Assembly: GCA_029876055.1 (NCBI GenBank)
Contig: CM056878.1
Span: forward strand, 2,418,001 to 2,482,000
Reading direction: 5' to 3'
Length of the DNA: 64,000 nucleotides
DNA from: Madurella fahalii
Taxonomy: Eukaryota > Ascomycota > Sordariomycetes > Sordariales
The notes beneath the pieces were generated by a model. The model was not told where the DNA came from, did no database searches, and saw only the letters and a program-made list of their open reading frames with translations. Position numbers and translations under genes: made by a program. Positions 1 through 11,625 of this stretch are shown in pieces; positions within the stretch are counted from its first letter, which is position 1; each line of letters starts with the position of its first letter.

Positions 1-767
1 GGTCTCCCTTGGCATGCCCAATTCGCAAAGAGCGGGATGATCAAACTTGACCCTGACGTTGCGGCGTTGCCGTCCGTTGTCCACACCCGGTAAAAGTATT
101 CAACAAGGCAAGCCCACTCCGTCCACCCGGCATGCAGTATCTAACGACGCGCAGCCGGTTGCCACCGACCCAGGCCTTGTACTGTACCCACTCTCTTTCC
201 TCGACCACCAACATCAAGAGCCCGCGTGAAGATGCAACTGGCCCTGTAGGAGTGGAGTCGTCCGGGAACTGTTCGTGGCACCACAGCATCTCGCCGGCTT
301 GGGGTCAATTCACGAGCTCTGCTCTGCCGTGCCGCACACATCCGTCCCTGTACAACCTGAAGATGGGCAAGGATGCCTTGACATATGCATCACGTAGCTT
401 GGGTGCTTGACATCTGCAGCAGACATCTCCCACACCGATTGTAGCTAGTCAATGGCCTGCTCCGTGCTCACTTCACACCGGGTTGCGAGTGCATTTGCGG
501 GATAGCTGCGGATCGGGGGGGGGGGGGGGGTTGGGTTGAAAACGCTAGCCGGCCAGCGCAAGTCCTACCCGCTCGACGCGGCTTCCGGGTACGGGGGTTG
601 TCATCTGGTTAACATCGGCACGCCGTTGCACCCTTTGTTTGGAAGGAAGGAACTGGACGGCTTCCTAGTATAAAGAGAGCTCCTCAGATAAGACCGCTTA
701 CACCTACTGAATCGTGCAAGCGAGCCCTTCACCGATGATGCCCCCGTAACATCTCAGCTCCTCAAAG
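1..767. other. Upstream region of the aminotransferase gene
   Basis: No gene is supported here; the short open frames overlap each other on both strands and resemble no family I know. The stretch holds an uninterrupted run of 16 G at 515-530 and a TATA-type element before the next gene. The leftmost part may include the end of a neighbouring transcript outside the window. Confidence 0.6.
669..675 (+). promoter_or_regulatory. Probable TATA box of the aminotransferase gene
   Basis: TATAAAG sits 93 nt before the start codon at 768, a normal distance for a fungal core promoter with a short leader. This is a motif match only; no transcription start was measured. Confidence 0.5.
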
Positions 768-1257
768 ATGAAACAGTTTCTCTCAACTTCCAAGTCCGCC
801 TACCGGAGCCGTGCCAACAAGACCGAGATCGACATCTCGGGCACGAGTTTGGACCTGACCCACCCACAAACTCCCCTGGACGACCTCCCAGTCTTGGCCA
901 GAGCCAAAGGTCACTACTGGTACCCTGCAGATGGCCCCAGGATTCTCGATGCCTGTGGCGGCGCCGGTGTGGCCTGTCTCGGGCATGGCCGCCGGGACAT
1001 TATCAAAGCGGCGACTGCCCAGATGAAGGATTATTCGTACGCCTCTTACGCACACTTCAAGACAGCCCCGGTCCAGGAACTCTCCGACTGGCTCATCAGG
1101 AGCACGAGAGGAAAGATGCAGAAAGTCTACATTATGTGCTCAGGTGAGAAGGGAGAGCAAGAGAGCCAGCCAGCCCACAGCCCACCTCCTTCCTTCCTCC
1201 ACTGATCACACAAAACCCGCCCCCCCCCCCTGCCACTCCACACACACACATGCCTGT

Positions 1258-1291
<34 letters not shown>

Positions 1292-2417
1292 AACCCACCC
1301 CAAACCAGGTTCCGAAGCAATCGAGGCCGCCATCAAGCTCACCATCGAGTACTTCCTCTGGCTAGGCCAGCCGGGCCGTACAAACTTTATCGCGCGGCAC
1401 GAGTCGTACCACGGCACGACGCTGGGCTCGCTGTCGGCGTCGGGCCACGCGGCGCGGCGCGGACCCTTCGGGCCGATCCTGGCGACGGCGCACTTCCACC
1501 ACGTGCCCGCGTGCAACCCGTACCGGCAGCGGCTCGCGGCCGGCGAAGGCGAAGGCGACGGCGAAGGCGAGTCGGACGCGGCCTTTGTTGCACGCAAGGC
1601 GGCCGAGCTCGAGGCCGAGTTCCAGCGCCTCGGCCCCGCGACGGTGGCCGCTGTCGTCCTCGAGCCCGTCGTCGGTGCTGCCCTCGGCTGCGCCCCCGCA
1701 GTCCCCGGCTACCTCGCCGCGGTCCAGGCCGTCTGCGCGCGCCACGGGGCCCTGCTGGTCTTGGACGAGATCATGTGCGGCATGGGCCGGACGGGGACGC
1801 TTCACGCGTGGCAAGGGGAAACGGCGGCGGAGGAGGAAGATTCTGGCGATGGCATGGTTGTTGTTCCGGACCTCCAGACAGTCGCCAAGGGGTTCGCGGG
1901 CGGCTACCAGCCCGCTTCGGCGCTGCTGGTGGGCGGGAAGGTGGCGGGTCTGATGGAGCGCGAGGGCAAGACGTTTACGCACGGCCATACGTACCAGAAC
2001 CATCCCGTCGTGGCGGCGACAGCGCTGAAGGTGCAGAGGGTCATAGAAAAGGAGGGGCTGTTGGGCAACGTGAGGGTCCAGGGACGGTTGTTGGAGAGGC
2101 TGTTGAGGGAGCGACTTGGGGGGCATCCCAATGTGGGAGATATCAGGGGGAAGGGGCTGTTCTGGGGGGTCGAGTTTGTCAAGGATATAGAGACGAAGGA
2201 GCCGTTTGAGCCAAACCTGCAGGTTGCCCAGCGAGTGCAGAGGACGGCGATGAGGGATTTCCGGGTACTGGTGTATCATGGTCAGGGGTGTGCTGGCGGC
2301 GGGCGAGGGGATCATATCATGATTATGCCGGCGTACAACATCACAGGCAAGCTGGTCGCCAAAATTGTGGAGAGAGTTGCGTGTGCTGTAGAGGAGGTAT
2401 TTCGAGAACTCCAATAG
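768..2417 (+). CDS. Class-III (PLP-dependent) aminotransferase
   Basis: Two exons, 768-1143 and 1309-2417, give 494 aa. The 165-nt intron starts GTGAGA, ends CAG, and splits a glycine codon inside the cofactor-binding segment CSGSEAIEAA (about residues 124-133). The protein has the hallmarks of fold-type I class-III aminotransferases. These are the SGSEA phosphate-binding turn, ESYHGTTLGS, the aspartate of LDEIMCGMGRTG (D278) that pairs with the pyridine nitrogen, and the Schiff-base lysine in VAKGFAGGYQP (K319). A threonine-containing THGHTYQNHP segment follows. Members move an amino group between an omega-amine or amino acid and a keto acid; the substrate cannot be read from sequence. An acidic low-complexity insert (GEGEGDGEGES) lies near residues 194-205. 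It resembles the BioA/omega-transaminase-like fungal enzymes. No targeting peptide is obvious, so it is probably cytosolic. The intron carries a compound microsatellite. The 3' end faces the 3' end of the next gene. Confidence 0.9.
1220..1291 (+). repeat. Compound microsatellite inside the aminotransferase intron
   Basis: Within the only intron, a run of 11 C (1220-1230) is followed by a CA run (about 1240-1250) and then about ten TGCC/TGTC units (1251-1291). All lie between donor and acceptor, so length changes would not alter the protein. Confidence 0.85.
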
Positions 2418-2695
2418 CGGGCGATGAAAAGCTCGGCGAGGATAGCCTCCTTTTTTTAAGGTGGACTGGGGACCAGTGGAAGTAGGACTTATACGACAAT
2501 GTGGGAGTGACAGAGACAGCCATTCATACCCCATAGGACATGGAGAAAGATGAAGCACGGATACAATAAAGGTTAGCCAAAGAACGATCTCTTTCATCCA
2601 AACTAGTGCAATCAGTGCCTTTCCCATCCCGCGAACGCCTTGCGCCTGGGAGACCAAAGGAAAAAAAGGTCAAATCAAACACAATAACTCAAACA

Positions 2696-3640
2696 CTACG
2701 GCAACCCACTCCACTCAGCCAAAGCCTTTAGGCCCTCTTTAAAATCCGGCACCTCGTCGGCACTAGCAGCAGGCTTCGCCCACCTGACGAAGCCATTGGC
2801 GTCGACAGCAAAGGCGCCGCCAATTTGCCACCGGCTGCCGCTCTCTTCTTCCCGCGACCTAACAATTGGGGATTTCATCAGTCCATCATCCTTTTTTTCT
2901 CGAAGCGCTAGAGGACGGCGGGAAATGAAAGAGGGGACTTGCCATATTCCCTCGTCCCTCGCCAGCCGAAAGGCAGACCACACGGTCCACGGATTCACGG
3001 CGTACCATGTCGAACTGGTCCCTAACCCCCACGCGGCGAAGAGGTCGCGCTCGGGGTCGACGAGCACGTGCACTTCCCACTCGCCGCCTACCTGGACAAC
3101 CCTGGACGACGATTGGGGCCATGTCAGCTGGTCTCATCCCATAGTCGGTCTTTGTCATACTAGTTACTCGGCGTGAGGGTAGTTTCGGGGGGGGGGGGGG
3201 GGATCTTTCAGACGGCGAACGACAAGAGGGCTCTCTTGGGCCGCTGTATACCGGGATGGCTGTCACTAAGGGGAATCGATTGATCGATTTACGTACCACT
3301 TGTCTGTGTCGGGCCGAGAGGACTGGGACACGGCAATGCAGTCGATTTCAGGGTGGCGTGTGGAGAGGGAGGTGAGGATCTTGAACGTCTTTTCTGCGAC
3401 TGTGGTGCGAGGATATTCGCATGGTTTTGTAAGTGAGTGGATCTAATGCGCCAAGCTGGGAGGACGAGAGACGACGGGCTCACAAGGACAACCGCAGTGC
3501 CGGAGAAACACGACCAGCGCTGGTTTGGCCCGAGGAAACTGTATATCATCCCCTAACGGCGGTGCGCGGTCGCCGGGTTGCGGGATTGGCGCCACTTGCT
3601 TCGCTGGGGGTGGTGGCGCCTGCAACTGGGAGGAGGCCAT
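2696..3640 (-). CDS. Thioredoxin-fold AhpC/TSA-type (PRXL2-like) protein
   Basis: Four exons on the minus strand, 3640-3484, 3399-3297, 3101-2943 and 2858-2696, give 193 aa. The start is the first ATG after an in-frame TGA. The order LRHCGCPF (C49, C51) - AEKTF - QVGGEWEVHVLVDPERDLF - WGLG.SSTW - ESGSRWQIGGAFAVD matches fungal members of the AhpC/TSA antioxidant family (PRXL2/FAM213-like), whose thioredoxin-fold redox role is inferred from the family. The cysteine pair is CxC rather than CxxC. The third intron (2942-2859) works only if its donor is GC (GCAAGT): it then keeps frame exactly and joins EGIW to SREEESGSRW, as family members read. A GT donor at 2938 shifts the frame, and reading through adds 28 unrelated residues. 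Intron 2 holds a run of 16 C on the sense strand. The gene converges with the aminotransferase, 278 bp apart. Confidence 0.82.
3187..3202. repeat. 16-nt G homopolymer in an intron
   Basis: An unbroken run of 16 G on the plus strand lies inside intron 2 of the thioredoxin-like gene, so the sense strand carries 16 C. The upstream tract at 515-530 has the same length. Confidence 0.9.
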
Positions 3641-4237
3641 TGGCTGGGAGCCTGGTTGGATATGGACGTCAACTGAGAGAAGATATTCGGATTCGCTGAC
3701 GTGAACTTGCCGGTTGGATCAGGCAGAAAAGCAAATATCAGTATTCCGGATTTCTATTGCAGTCAGGATGGGTTGTAAGCAAAGCTCTAGTGTAGGCTGA
3801 AGGCGACCGTCAGGTGCTCGCTATAGGTTGGCGCTTGATGTCATGCCTCCTTGAGCCTGGGCGCTCCTCCCCTCGCGTAATTGATAAGGCGTGTAAGTGG
3901 CCCGCCTGCCGCTTTGAGCCCTACTGAATACACAAGATCAAGCTTGAAACCGGGGAGCGTTCACCTTTTCGCAGTTCTGTAATCACATTGCAAGTCTGAA
4001 AGTCGCCCAAGCGCTTCGACGCAAACGTCGTATCAATAAACATTGGAGTATTCGGTTTTGGACGATTGCTCTCCCGTAGCACCAGTCAACCGGGTATCTA
4101 TCTTGTTATGTCACCTAGCCCTATATATCCCAGATAAATCGCCACCCGAACCCCTTCAGAAAGACAGTAAAGCCCTATGTACTCAATGTACCCAATATAC
4201 CTAATTTACCTAATTTACAGCCCCATTACCCATGTAT
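3641..4237. other. Spacer between the thioredoxin-like gene and the regulator gene
   Basis: This is the promoter side of the thioredoxin-like gene and the 3' side of the zinc-cluster gene. I see no open frame with family resemblance. Around 4140-4220 there is an AT-rich run of near-repeated TACCTAAT/TACCCAAT words just past the regulator's stop codon, which probably belongs to its 3' untranslated and polyadenylation region. Confidence 0.5.
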
Positions 4238-6937
4238 TCATGAAACAGCAACATATTCAAGCGACACATCCCAGTCGGCATCCAATCCTCCCAACTTCCT
4301 AAACATCATTACCCAACTCGGCCCATCGTCCTTATCCGGCCCAATGATCGACTCGTGCACGCGGAACCGCTCAGGCACGTCAAATGGCGCATCGCTGCTG
4401 CGCGAGACGGTCGCCGTCGGGCTCATCTGGCCGAAGATGTTCAGCCCCAGGCCTAGCCCGCGAGCTAGTCCCCCAAGGTCCACGCCACCCTGTTGCTGCT
4501 GGTGATAATGGTGGAGGTTGCCCAACGTCTCTATCCCCATGTCCATCTCCATCTCAAGGCCGCCCATTCCCAATGCATCATGAAGAGGTGGTGATCCCCC
4601 GTCCGACCTTACAGACGGCGAGCCTAGCGATGCTTGTCGCGAATGAGCTCGCGAGTGTGGCTGGGAATGCGGATGAGATGGCGGGAGAGGCAACGACATG
4701 TTAAACGGGGAACCATCCATGGGCGTCGGTGGCTCAAGCGCGATGCCTGGTGGCGGTTGAGACGAGGAGACGCGGCCCCACAGCTGGGGCGGCTGCTGCT
4801 CTGCAGAGGTCACGGCCACGGTAATGGTCCCGCCAACATAAGGGCCCGTCGACGACGCAGGAGCACCGAGGTCGTCTAATGAGGATGCCGTCGATGGTGC
4901 CACGCTGAACGAGTGCGCTGTGGATGACACCTCGACCGAATCGAAGAAGAGGGTCGGGTCGATGGGCATGTGGCTGGAGAGGGCGCCGCCCAGATTGTCA
5001 GTACTTGCGGCGTCCACGCTGCCCGTGGTAACCGAGGAAGCGGAACAGGAAGATGTCACCGGCGGATATTGGCTGCCATCGAAGCTCCTACCTAATGAGT
5101 GCCGGTCGTTCACAGCTATTGCTGGCTGTCCCGGGTCGGCTCGGAGGAAGCTATTTGGGAAAGGAAGATCCGAGAGACCCGAACCCCAAGCATCCCCAGA
5201 GCCGAGAGAGTAAGGGAATGGCTCTGGTAGCTCGGGTGGCGAGGCAGACCGTGATTGAGGCCGGCTCTCCGTGGGTGGAGGACGCAGGTGCTTCTCTTCA
5301 ACCCGCATCGTCCTTTCCGCGATGGCAGCCATGACGTTGGCCCGCCACAGGTTCTCCCGTCGCGCCGGGTTGCGCCGTAGGAGGTTCAATGCTGCTCGTC
5401 GGATCACCGGGTGCCTGCACTTGGCGGCGACGAAGTAGAGCGGGGCGATAATGTGCATCTCGAAGCTAAACATGGCCGAGAGGCGCCTAGTGTCGGCTGA
5501 TAGCGCAGAGCCTCCTGGTTTGCCGGGATTGAGCTGTTCCCGACTCGCTGGAGCGGCCGCGAGTGTGTCCATGAACTCGGTGGCGAGTGGGATGATGGCG
5601 GAGAAGGTGTCAACATAATCGTCAAAGACGGTCTCGTGCTGGTTGAGCGCGGTTGAGACCCAGATGAAGGTTGTGTGCACGTGAATCTGTATCAGGGCGA
5701 TGGAGCCTGGTGGCGACTCGCGGGCCTTTGCCGATCGGTAGAGGGAGAAGGCGACGTTGAACTTGGCGAGTTTCCTCAGCAGGTAGTCTTGCTCGTTCTC
5801 AAACACCCGCAAGTCGTCGGGAGGGATCTCGCCGATCTTGGCTGTGTGCGACTTCTTGGCGAACCGGAGGCACTCGTCCATAAAGTCGTAGAGCGCGTAG
5901 CGGACCTCATCGATCGTCTCGAACAGCATGGGCACCTCGGTCAGGGTCTTGAGCGGCGCCGGGATTGCCACGGGGTCGGCGCCAAACATCAACGAAGTCA
6001 AGCTCAGCCGCGTGTACATGGGGACGAGGTGTTGCTTGATGAGATCAATCTCGGGGTTCCGTGCCGACGCCTTGCGGCCCAGCTGGCTGAGGATCTGCCG
6101 GCCTTGGTCAAGGTGAATGAGAGAATCCCTGTCCTTGCTCTGCATGAGCTCGATGCACACGAAGAGCACACACGTCAGAAGGGGGACCAAGGGCCTGGCG
6201 TCGACGGTGCGCATCTGATTTAGGAGACATGCGATGGCTTGGTTGTACTGGTAGAGGGCGAACGAGCTCCGGCCTTCGATATCCACGTAGGTTGTCATCA
6301 TGGCGGCCTGCACCATGGCTTCGTGGAGGCTGCTGACAGCGAGCACGGCGTGCCGTACGGCCGGCTCCGACTGGCATATCTGGAGCACCAGCACACGCCA
6401 GAAGGCGCCGTCGAGGTCTCCAGACAGGCAGGGTGCCGTGACGTGCTGGAAGAAGTGGAAGGCCCGCCTTTCGTCCGATGACGCCCACTCGTAGAGCAGT
6501 GTCAAGGGCGCTTGAGGCGCTCCTGCACCGTGGCCGACAGGCGCTCCGGACCGGCGCCGTCGTTGTGCCATGGTCTTAGCGTCCAGGTATCCATCACAAC
6601 TGCGGCCCGTCTTGGTGCAGCGCATACAGAACGGTTTTGCTTCATCGCACTTGACCTTGCGGATCCTGTCCGACACCCCAAGAGAGTCCGAGGTTAGCGG
6701 CGGGGTCAAGGTGACGTTTGCTACCGAGCCTCCAACCAGCACAGCCCGCGGCGGTTCAGAGCCGTTCGCGGGGAGAGCCGCTGCCGGAGAGAGGTAGCGG
6801 AAGAAATGCCAATTGGCAACAAAGAGAGCCGGTACTTACTTGCATGTTATGCAGCCTGTCCTGACCTTCTTTGACCCTTTCCTCCCAGAGTGGGGGGGTC
6901 GACTAGTTGATATGGGCGAGACCGAGCCGGGCCCCAT
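4238..6937 (-). CDS. Zn2Cys6 fungal transcription factor
   Basis: Two exons, 6937-6840 and 6665-4238, give 841 aa. The 174-nt intron (GTAAGT...CAG) falls inside the zinc cluster. Joining the exons restores C29-x2-C32-x6-C39-x6-C46-x2-C49-x6-C56 (TGCITCKIRKVKCDEAK...), a complete GAL4-type binuclear zinc cluster for DNA binding. A basic RRRR linker follows. Residues from about 80 to 500 form a long helical regulatory region beginning FHFFQHVTAPCLSGDL, of the Fungal_trans_2 type. The C-terminal third is Ser/Pro/His/Gln-rich and probably flexible or activating. The start at 6937 is the ATG in frame with the first cysteines; it yields a short Ser/Pro/Lys-rich N-terminus. It should act in the nucleus. 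The target genes cannot be inferred, because no metabolic cluster lies beside it. The promoter side carries a long CT tract. Confidence 0.9.
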
Positions 6938-7006
6938 ATTTGCGGTGTTTCTTTTCCGGGCCTGCTGCTGTGTTGTGTTGCTCCGCTCCGCTTCCACACC
7001 CTCGGT

Positions 7007-7066
7007 CGGATCCTCTTTTTTCTTCTCTCTCTCTCGCTCTTCCCTTTTTTTTTTCGCTTTCGTCTC
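7007..7066. repeat. Homopyrimidine (CT/T) tract upstream of the regulator gene
   Basis: An almost pure pyrimidine stretch on the plus strand with (TC) and T10 runs lies 70-130 nt upstream of the regulator's start codon on the minus strand. CT-rich tracts are common near fungal core promoters; I assign no specific binder. Confidence 0.6.
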
Positions 7067-10000
7067 TTCCGAGCGGGTCCGGAGTGAGGGGTCTGTCGCA
7101 GGGCTACGTTCAAATCCGAGGAAGGGAGTTCGCGTGGGACGGCGAGGTGCGGTCAGCTTTTCCTATATATGATATAAGCATTGCCCTAGGCCCCCTTTCA
7201 GACGACCACTGCCCTGAAATTGAGTCGTGGCACTGGGCGCGAATCATTCGTTAGAATGGGATCAAGGATCTCACCATGCTCACCCGCTCCGCCAGCCCTG
7301 GGTCCTTCCCCAGGGAAGCGTCTACGCCCCGGGAAACGCGGGACTGCCAAGCAGTTGCCTAACAGGTACCTTTACAGCGGGAAGGCGCCGCACAGGGACA
7401 TAGGATCCATGCCGTGGCAAGCTCGGTCCCACGGAGGCAAGGGTTGGATGCTTTAACGCCGCGACCCACCCGGGAGTAAACAATTCTGTGCCGCCCTGGG
7501 TAGTACAAGCGCAACTCCTAAGCTTATCTGCAGTTTTTCCTAGTCTCTTCTGGCCCCATCACAAGTTGCGTGCCGACCCCGCAACAGCGGTCGTGAGAAC
7601 GCTTACTGGTCCCGCCCCTCGCATCTCCCACGTGAAGGGCAGGGGGCTCGCGGGAGAGACGAGATGACGGAACGACCGATACGGCTTGGACACGGCTTGG
7701 ACAACGTTTGGTCTTGATCAAATTGGTTGGTTCTAAATGCAGCCAAATAGGACCCGTAGTTTGGCCACATTTCGGCGATCGGAGCTACGACTGCCCAAAA
7801 GCAGTTGTTGCTGCTCCCGATCCTTCCCGCCAAGATGTTTCTTGTTTGTGTTCTGCGTCACCCTCTTTCCACTCACCCCCCGGCATGAGAACTTTCTCAG
7901 TCCTTCTCAGCCCTGTGAACGGGAGAACTGCACCTGCCTGTGGGGCATGAACCCACTAGAGGTCTGGGGAAGGCGGGACAGGGGGTCTGCCGTTGCAAAG
8001 AGGATTGGCAATCAAAACACCGGAAGTAGTGTACAGGCTTCACCCCATTCTAGGCACCTGCTTAAACACGCCATTGAAACTGCAGGGGATTCGGATGTGC
8101 GGTGAAGAGGAAAACGGTAACGGAGGTCTGCGCCCTGTTTCCGTGCATGGCTTGCAAAATACCTTATCCTGCAAAGCCGATCTCATCGCTGTATCGACTG
8201 CGGCTTCTACATACACACTGGGCCATGTTGGGTGCCAGGTACATGTACTGTCTAGAACCTGGACTCTTGGATCTAGACCTTCTTCGTTCAGGCCGGAAGC
8301 TTAGATCCTTTGCCGGGGTCACTCGGTCCCGACAGTCCCGCCCCCAAGTCGAGTAGCCCTGAGCTGGCTCATTGGGCACCCTACGACAATAAAAACCCAG
8401 GGAACCGGGACACAACCGTGAATCGTCGGCACCCATTCACCTTCACGCGGGCGTCACAACTTAGAACATTAGTGTCTCTCTGGCCTCGAGAGGACTTGCT
8501 GATGCCTAAGCCCCTGGACGGCCATGCCTGCTCCTGCACACCCATAAGTCGTCGTCAGCCACATTTGCGCAGTTCGTGCAGGCTGCATGGCAGCCAAGAA
8601 CGAAGCTCGTAACCAATCACGATAGAGACTGCCGCGGCGCTTGACCCACAGGTTTCCTGGCACACTCCGCCGCCCTTCCGTTCAAGACACGGAATCACGG
8701 GGGATTTGTAATCGGGGATAGCAAACGTCTCATGTCCGATACCTTGATCAGGGACCAAGTCAACGTGGCCTTGCATTGACTAACTTATCAGTCAGCAGCT
8801 GTCCCACGACCTGTCGGTTTGTTGACTTTATCGATGCTGCAACCACGCCTTGCCCTGAATCACCCCACAGAATCCGCGGACTCGACAAGCTTTTGAACTC
8901 GAGAAATGTCCCTCGCCTCCAACAGAGATTCTTTGGAGAAGCATACTTGTTGAGTCAACCTAGGGCAGGGTTTGGGCTTAGATGCCATGTTCCTAAGCAC
9001 TAATACGCACATTCCCACTGAATTGGCAGTGTGCCACTCTGCGGTAGAGCATTGCCCGATTCAACGTTGCGTTGAGAGGGGGTTAACTCAATGTGATTGG
9101 CCAGCTCGGACTCAGCAATCGGCCTCGAATTGAGTTCCCAGGAAACTGACCACCCACAACAATTTTAGTCTAGAAGCCCCACCCGTGTTAATATGCTCTT
9201 TCTCTCGCGTGGCATTACCTCACCAAAGAATTCAAGACGTTGTCCTCCCTTGCGCTTTGGTGACGCTGTCCGCCGGGCAAGCCGAGAGAAGCGCCGCTGG
9301 TGTAACGTGGACGGGAAAGACAATGGCTGATCAGCAAATGTAGCCGGCGCCCTGTGCTGCACATACCAGGTACGAAATGCCGTTCCATAACCAGATCTTT
9401 GCTAACTGACATCATCCAGACCGTACCGGGGTCTGTCGCTCTCTCGCCAATGGGCCGGGAGCGGGAAGTTGTCTTGGAGAGTCTGTTAACCCCTTAGCAG
9501 TACCAAAGGGGTTATTCGTTCTGTATCAAATAAACAGGCGCTCTATTTCCAGAGATCACCATGGAGTTGCGTCGCACTAAGTATAGAGCCTAGCAACCCA
9601 GGAGGTCAGCAAGCGCCCCTAGTTCTGCAAGCCGTCCAAGGATGGCTGGGTGACTGGGCGTCATTTCTGGGCGAGATGATGATGGCCAATCCTCCTGCGC
9701 AATGATGGGTTCTCTCTGTCCTCGGGCCCCTTTTTTCTGACCGTCCCTGCAGCTATTCCCATCCCAAGGTGTCCGTTTAAAGCTCGTTAGCCCAGCCTTG
9801 CGGAGAAGAAAGCATGGAAATAACCGGAATTAAGTTGCCAGGCTTTTTGCGCCGGACTAGACCCTACCTAAAAGGTTTCAGTGGGAGTCGTGCAGCCGCT
9901 ATCCTGTTGGGAGCCTAGCCTTGGTGCAGAATCAACCAGTGAGGGATGTTTAGTAGTGCCGTTCTTTCCGTCTGCCAGGTACGTTCCAAGTCCAGGGCCG

Positions 10001-11625
10001 TGGAACCAGGCACAATGGGTGTTACGCCGACCCAGAGGACCGGAGGCAAGAGTTATAGTGTATCTTGGGACCGCAAGTGGGTGTGGCTAGCCCCGAAAGA
10101 TGTGTTGCCTACGGCTCAAAATATATCGGAGGTACATGCGGAGCATCCTTCCCTTCATAAGGCAACCAACAGTGAGCCCGATGTGCTACAGGGTCCGAGG
10201 CTGGTCTCCCGGACCCGTGGCTTGGCGGGGGCGAGAGATTTCTGCCATGCACATATAACAATGAGGCTCACTTCGGGCCACAGACGACCTCCCAGCTGAT
10301 TGGGCCCAGCCGAGGCGACACGCCAAAGCTGACTGTAGACCGTGCCCCGAACCATCATGTTGTATCCAGAAACGCCGGACGACGACGGCCTCGAGCCCGG
10401 ATCTCCTGCTAATATCCCCAACAAATTATGTACCTCGCTGTCATAGTCGGCTTGTGCAGCAACCTGCAAGCTGTTAAGTCGCCAGGCCCACCGCATCCAC
10501 ACCTTGTGTGTTGTAGCCAGTGTTGACAAGAGAGTTTGTTCGGAGGGGATATGCCACTGCTTCCAGCGCTCGACTCTGAAACTCGAGAAGAGATGTTTTG
10601 TTCAGATACTCGGTCATTGAGGTAGGCTACTTGCTCTGAAGCTTCTTTATATAACGCCCTGGCACCAATCTCCCAGTTGTCAAAGGCTTAGACCGGCCTA
10701 TACATTGACCAAGAAGCCAAGGCAAAGAGCCAATGATTGCGTGGGAAGCTGGCATGATGGAAATCATCCTTAGCCAACCGTGGCCCGCGTTAGGCGTATA
10801 GACTTGCTGATGGTGCGTGGATAGAGTCTTGTCTACGATTCAGTCAACCTCACCTCCTAGATCCGGATCCGTTGTGTCTTGCGAGAATCTACGGGTTCAA
10901 ATTTCTAGACCAGAACTTGGTACGGGAATGGTCAAAAACCGCTCTGACACCACGATTGATGAGAACTCGGCGTCGCCAAGTCCGCCTTGGTTAAGGCAAA
11001 GCAACTGGCGCTAGAACAGCTTCTGACCGCCAGCTTTCAACTCTGTCGTGTTCGAAACACACCCCACTGAGCGATGAGTGGCTACAGCAACTACGGCGCC
11101 ACAACCAACGGGCAAGAAGTGGCAAGAACCGAGCAATCATAAGCCTGGAAGCCACTCCTCGATTATCGTTTCCAATGCTGCCGAATCGAGATACAGTTTT
11201 TCCAACTCTGATTGTTTGCATTCCCGCTTGTGTCAGCACTTTCCAAGTTGGTGGAATGCGTTGGAAGGTTCCACTGGCAATCGGGAAGAGTCAACAGCTT
11301 TGGGCCGATCTAGCGTGCCTGAGCGTGCACGGACTTTGCCGCCCAAGCTCCGCAGTCGTCATCCGAGTGGCCGCCTGGAGTCTTAGTTCGCCGCCTGGAG
11401 CCCTGCCAAAGACCAACAAGCCATCAAGAAAGGCTGCCACGCTCAAGGCTTTCTTTCCTGCATCACAAAACCCTCCCCCGAATTCAATCTCCCTTCATCA
11501 AACTCCTTTGCATCGTCTCGTTCGAGGGTATCGTTTCATCGACACCGCAACTCTCGTCGGCGCTGCGCAACCGTCCTCGACATCACCCCGCAATTTCCGC
11601 AGCTTTCTCCCACCAGACAGACAAC
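7067..11625. other. 4.6 kb region without a recognisable gene
   Basis: Only short, mutually overlapping open frames occur (maximum about 160 codons, low-complexity or unrelated to known families). The base composition is less GC-rich than the coding regions by eye. No terminal repeats, transposase or reverse-transcriptase motifs and no tRNA-like cloverleaf could be found. The right end must contain the CDC48 promoter and leader; pyrimidine-rich sequence starts near 11450. Non-coding RNA or strongly decayed repeat DNA cannot be excluded. Confidence 0.5.

Noticed and set aside
1362..2657. 431-codon open frame on the minus strand over the aminotransferase gene
   Set aside because: It is the antisense shadow of the confirmed coding strand in GC-rich DNA; its product is low-complexity His/Arg/Leu-rich with no family resemblance.
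2938..3299. Alternative GT donor at 2938 and an alternative minus-strand frame (137 codons) for the thioredoxin-like gene
   Set aside because: The GT donor breaks the frame, and the alternative frame loses all family motifs; the GC-AG solution restores them.
5675..6223. 182-codon plus-strand frame over the zinc-cluster gene
   Set aside because: It is an antisense shadow of the regulator's helical domain.
11046..11062. TTCGAAAC T-loop-like word suggesting a tRNA
   Set aside because: The flanking bases form at most three pairs, and no acceptor or anticodon stem could be built around it.
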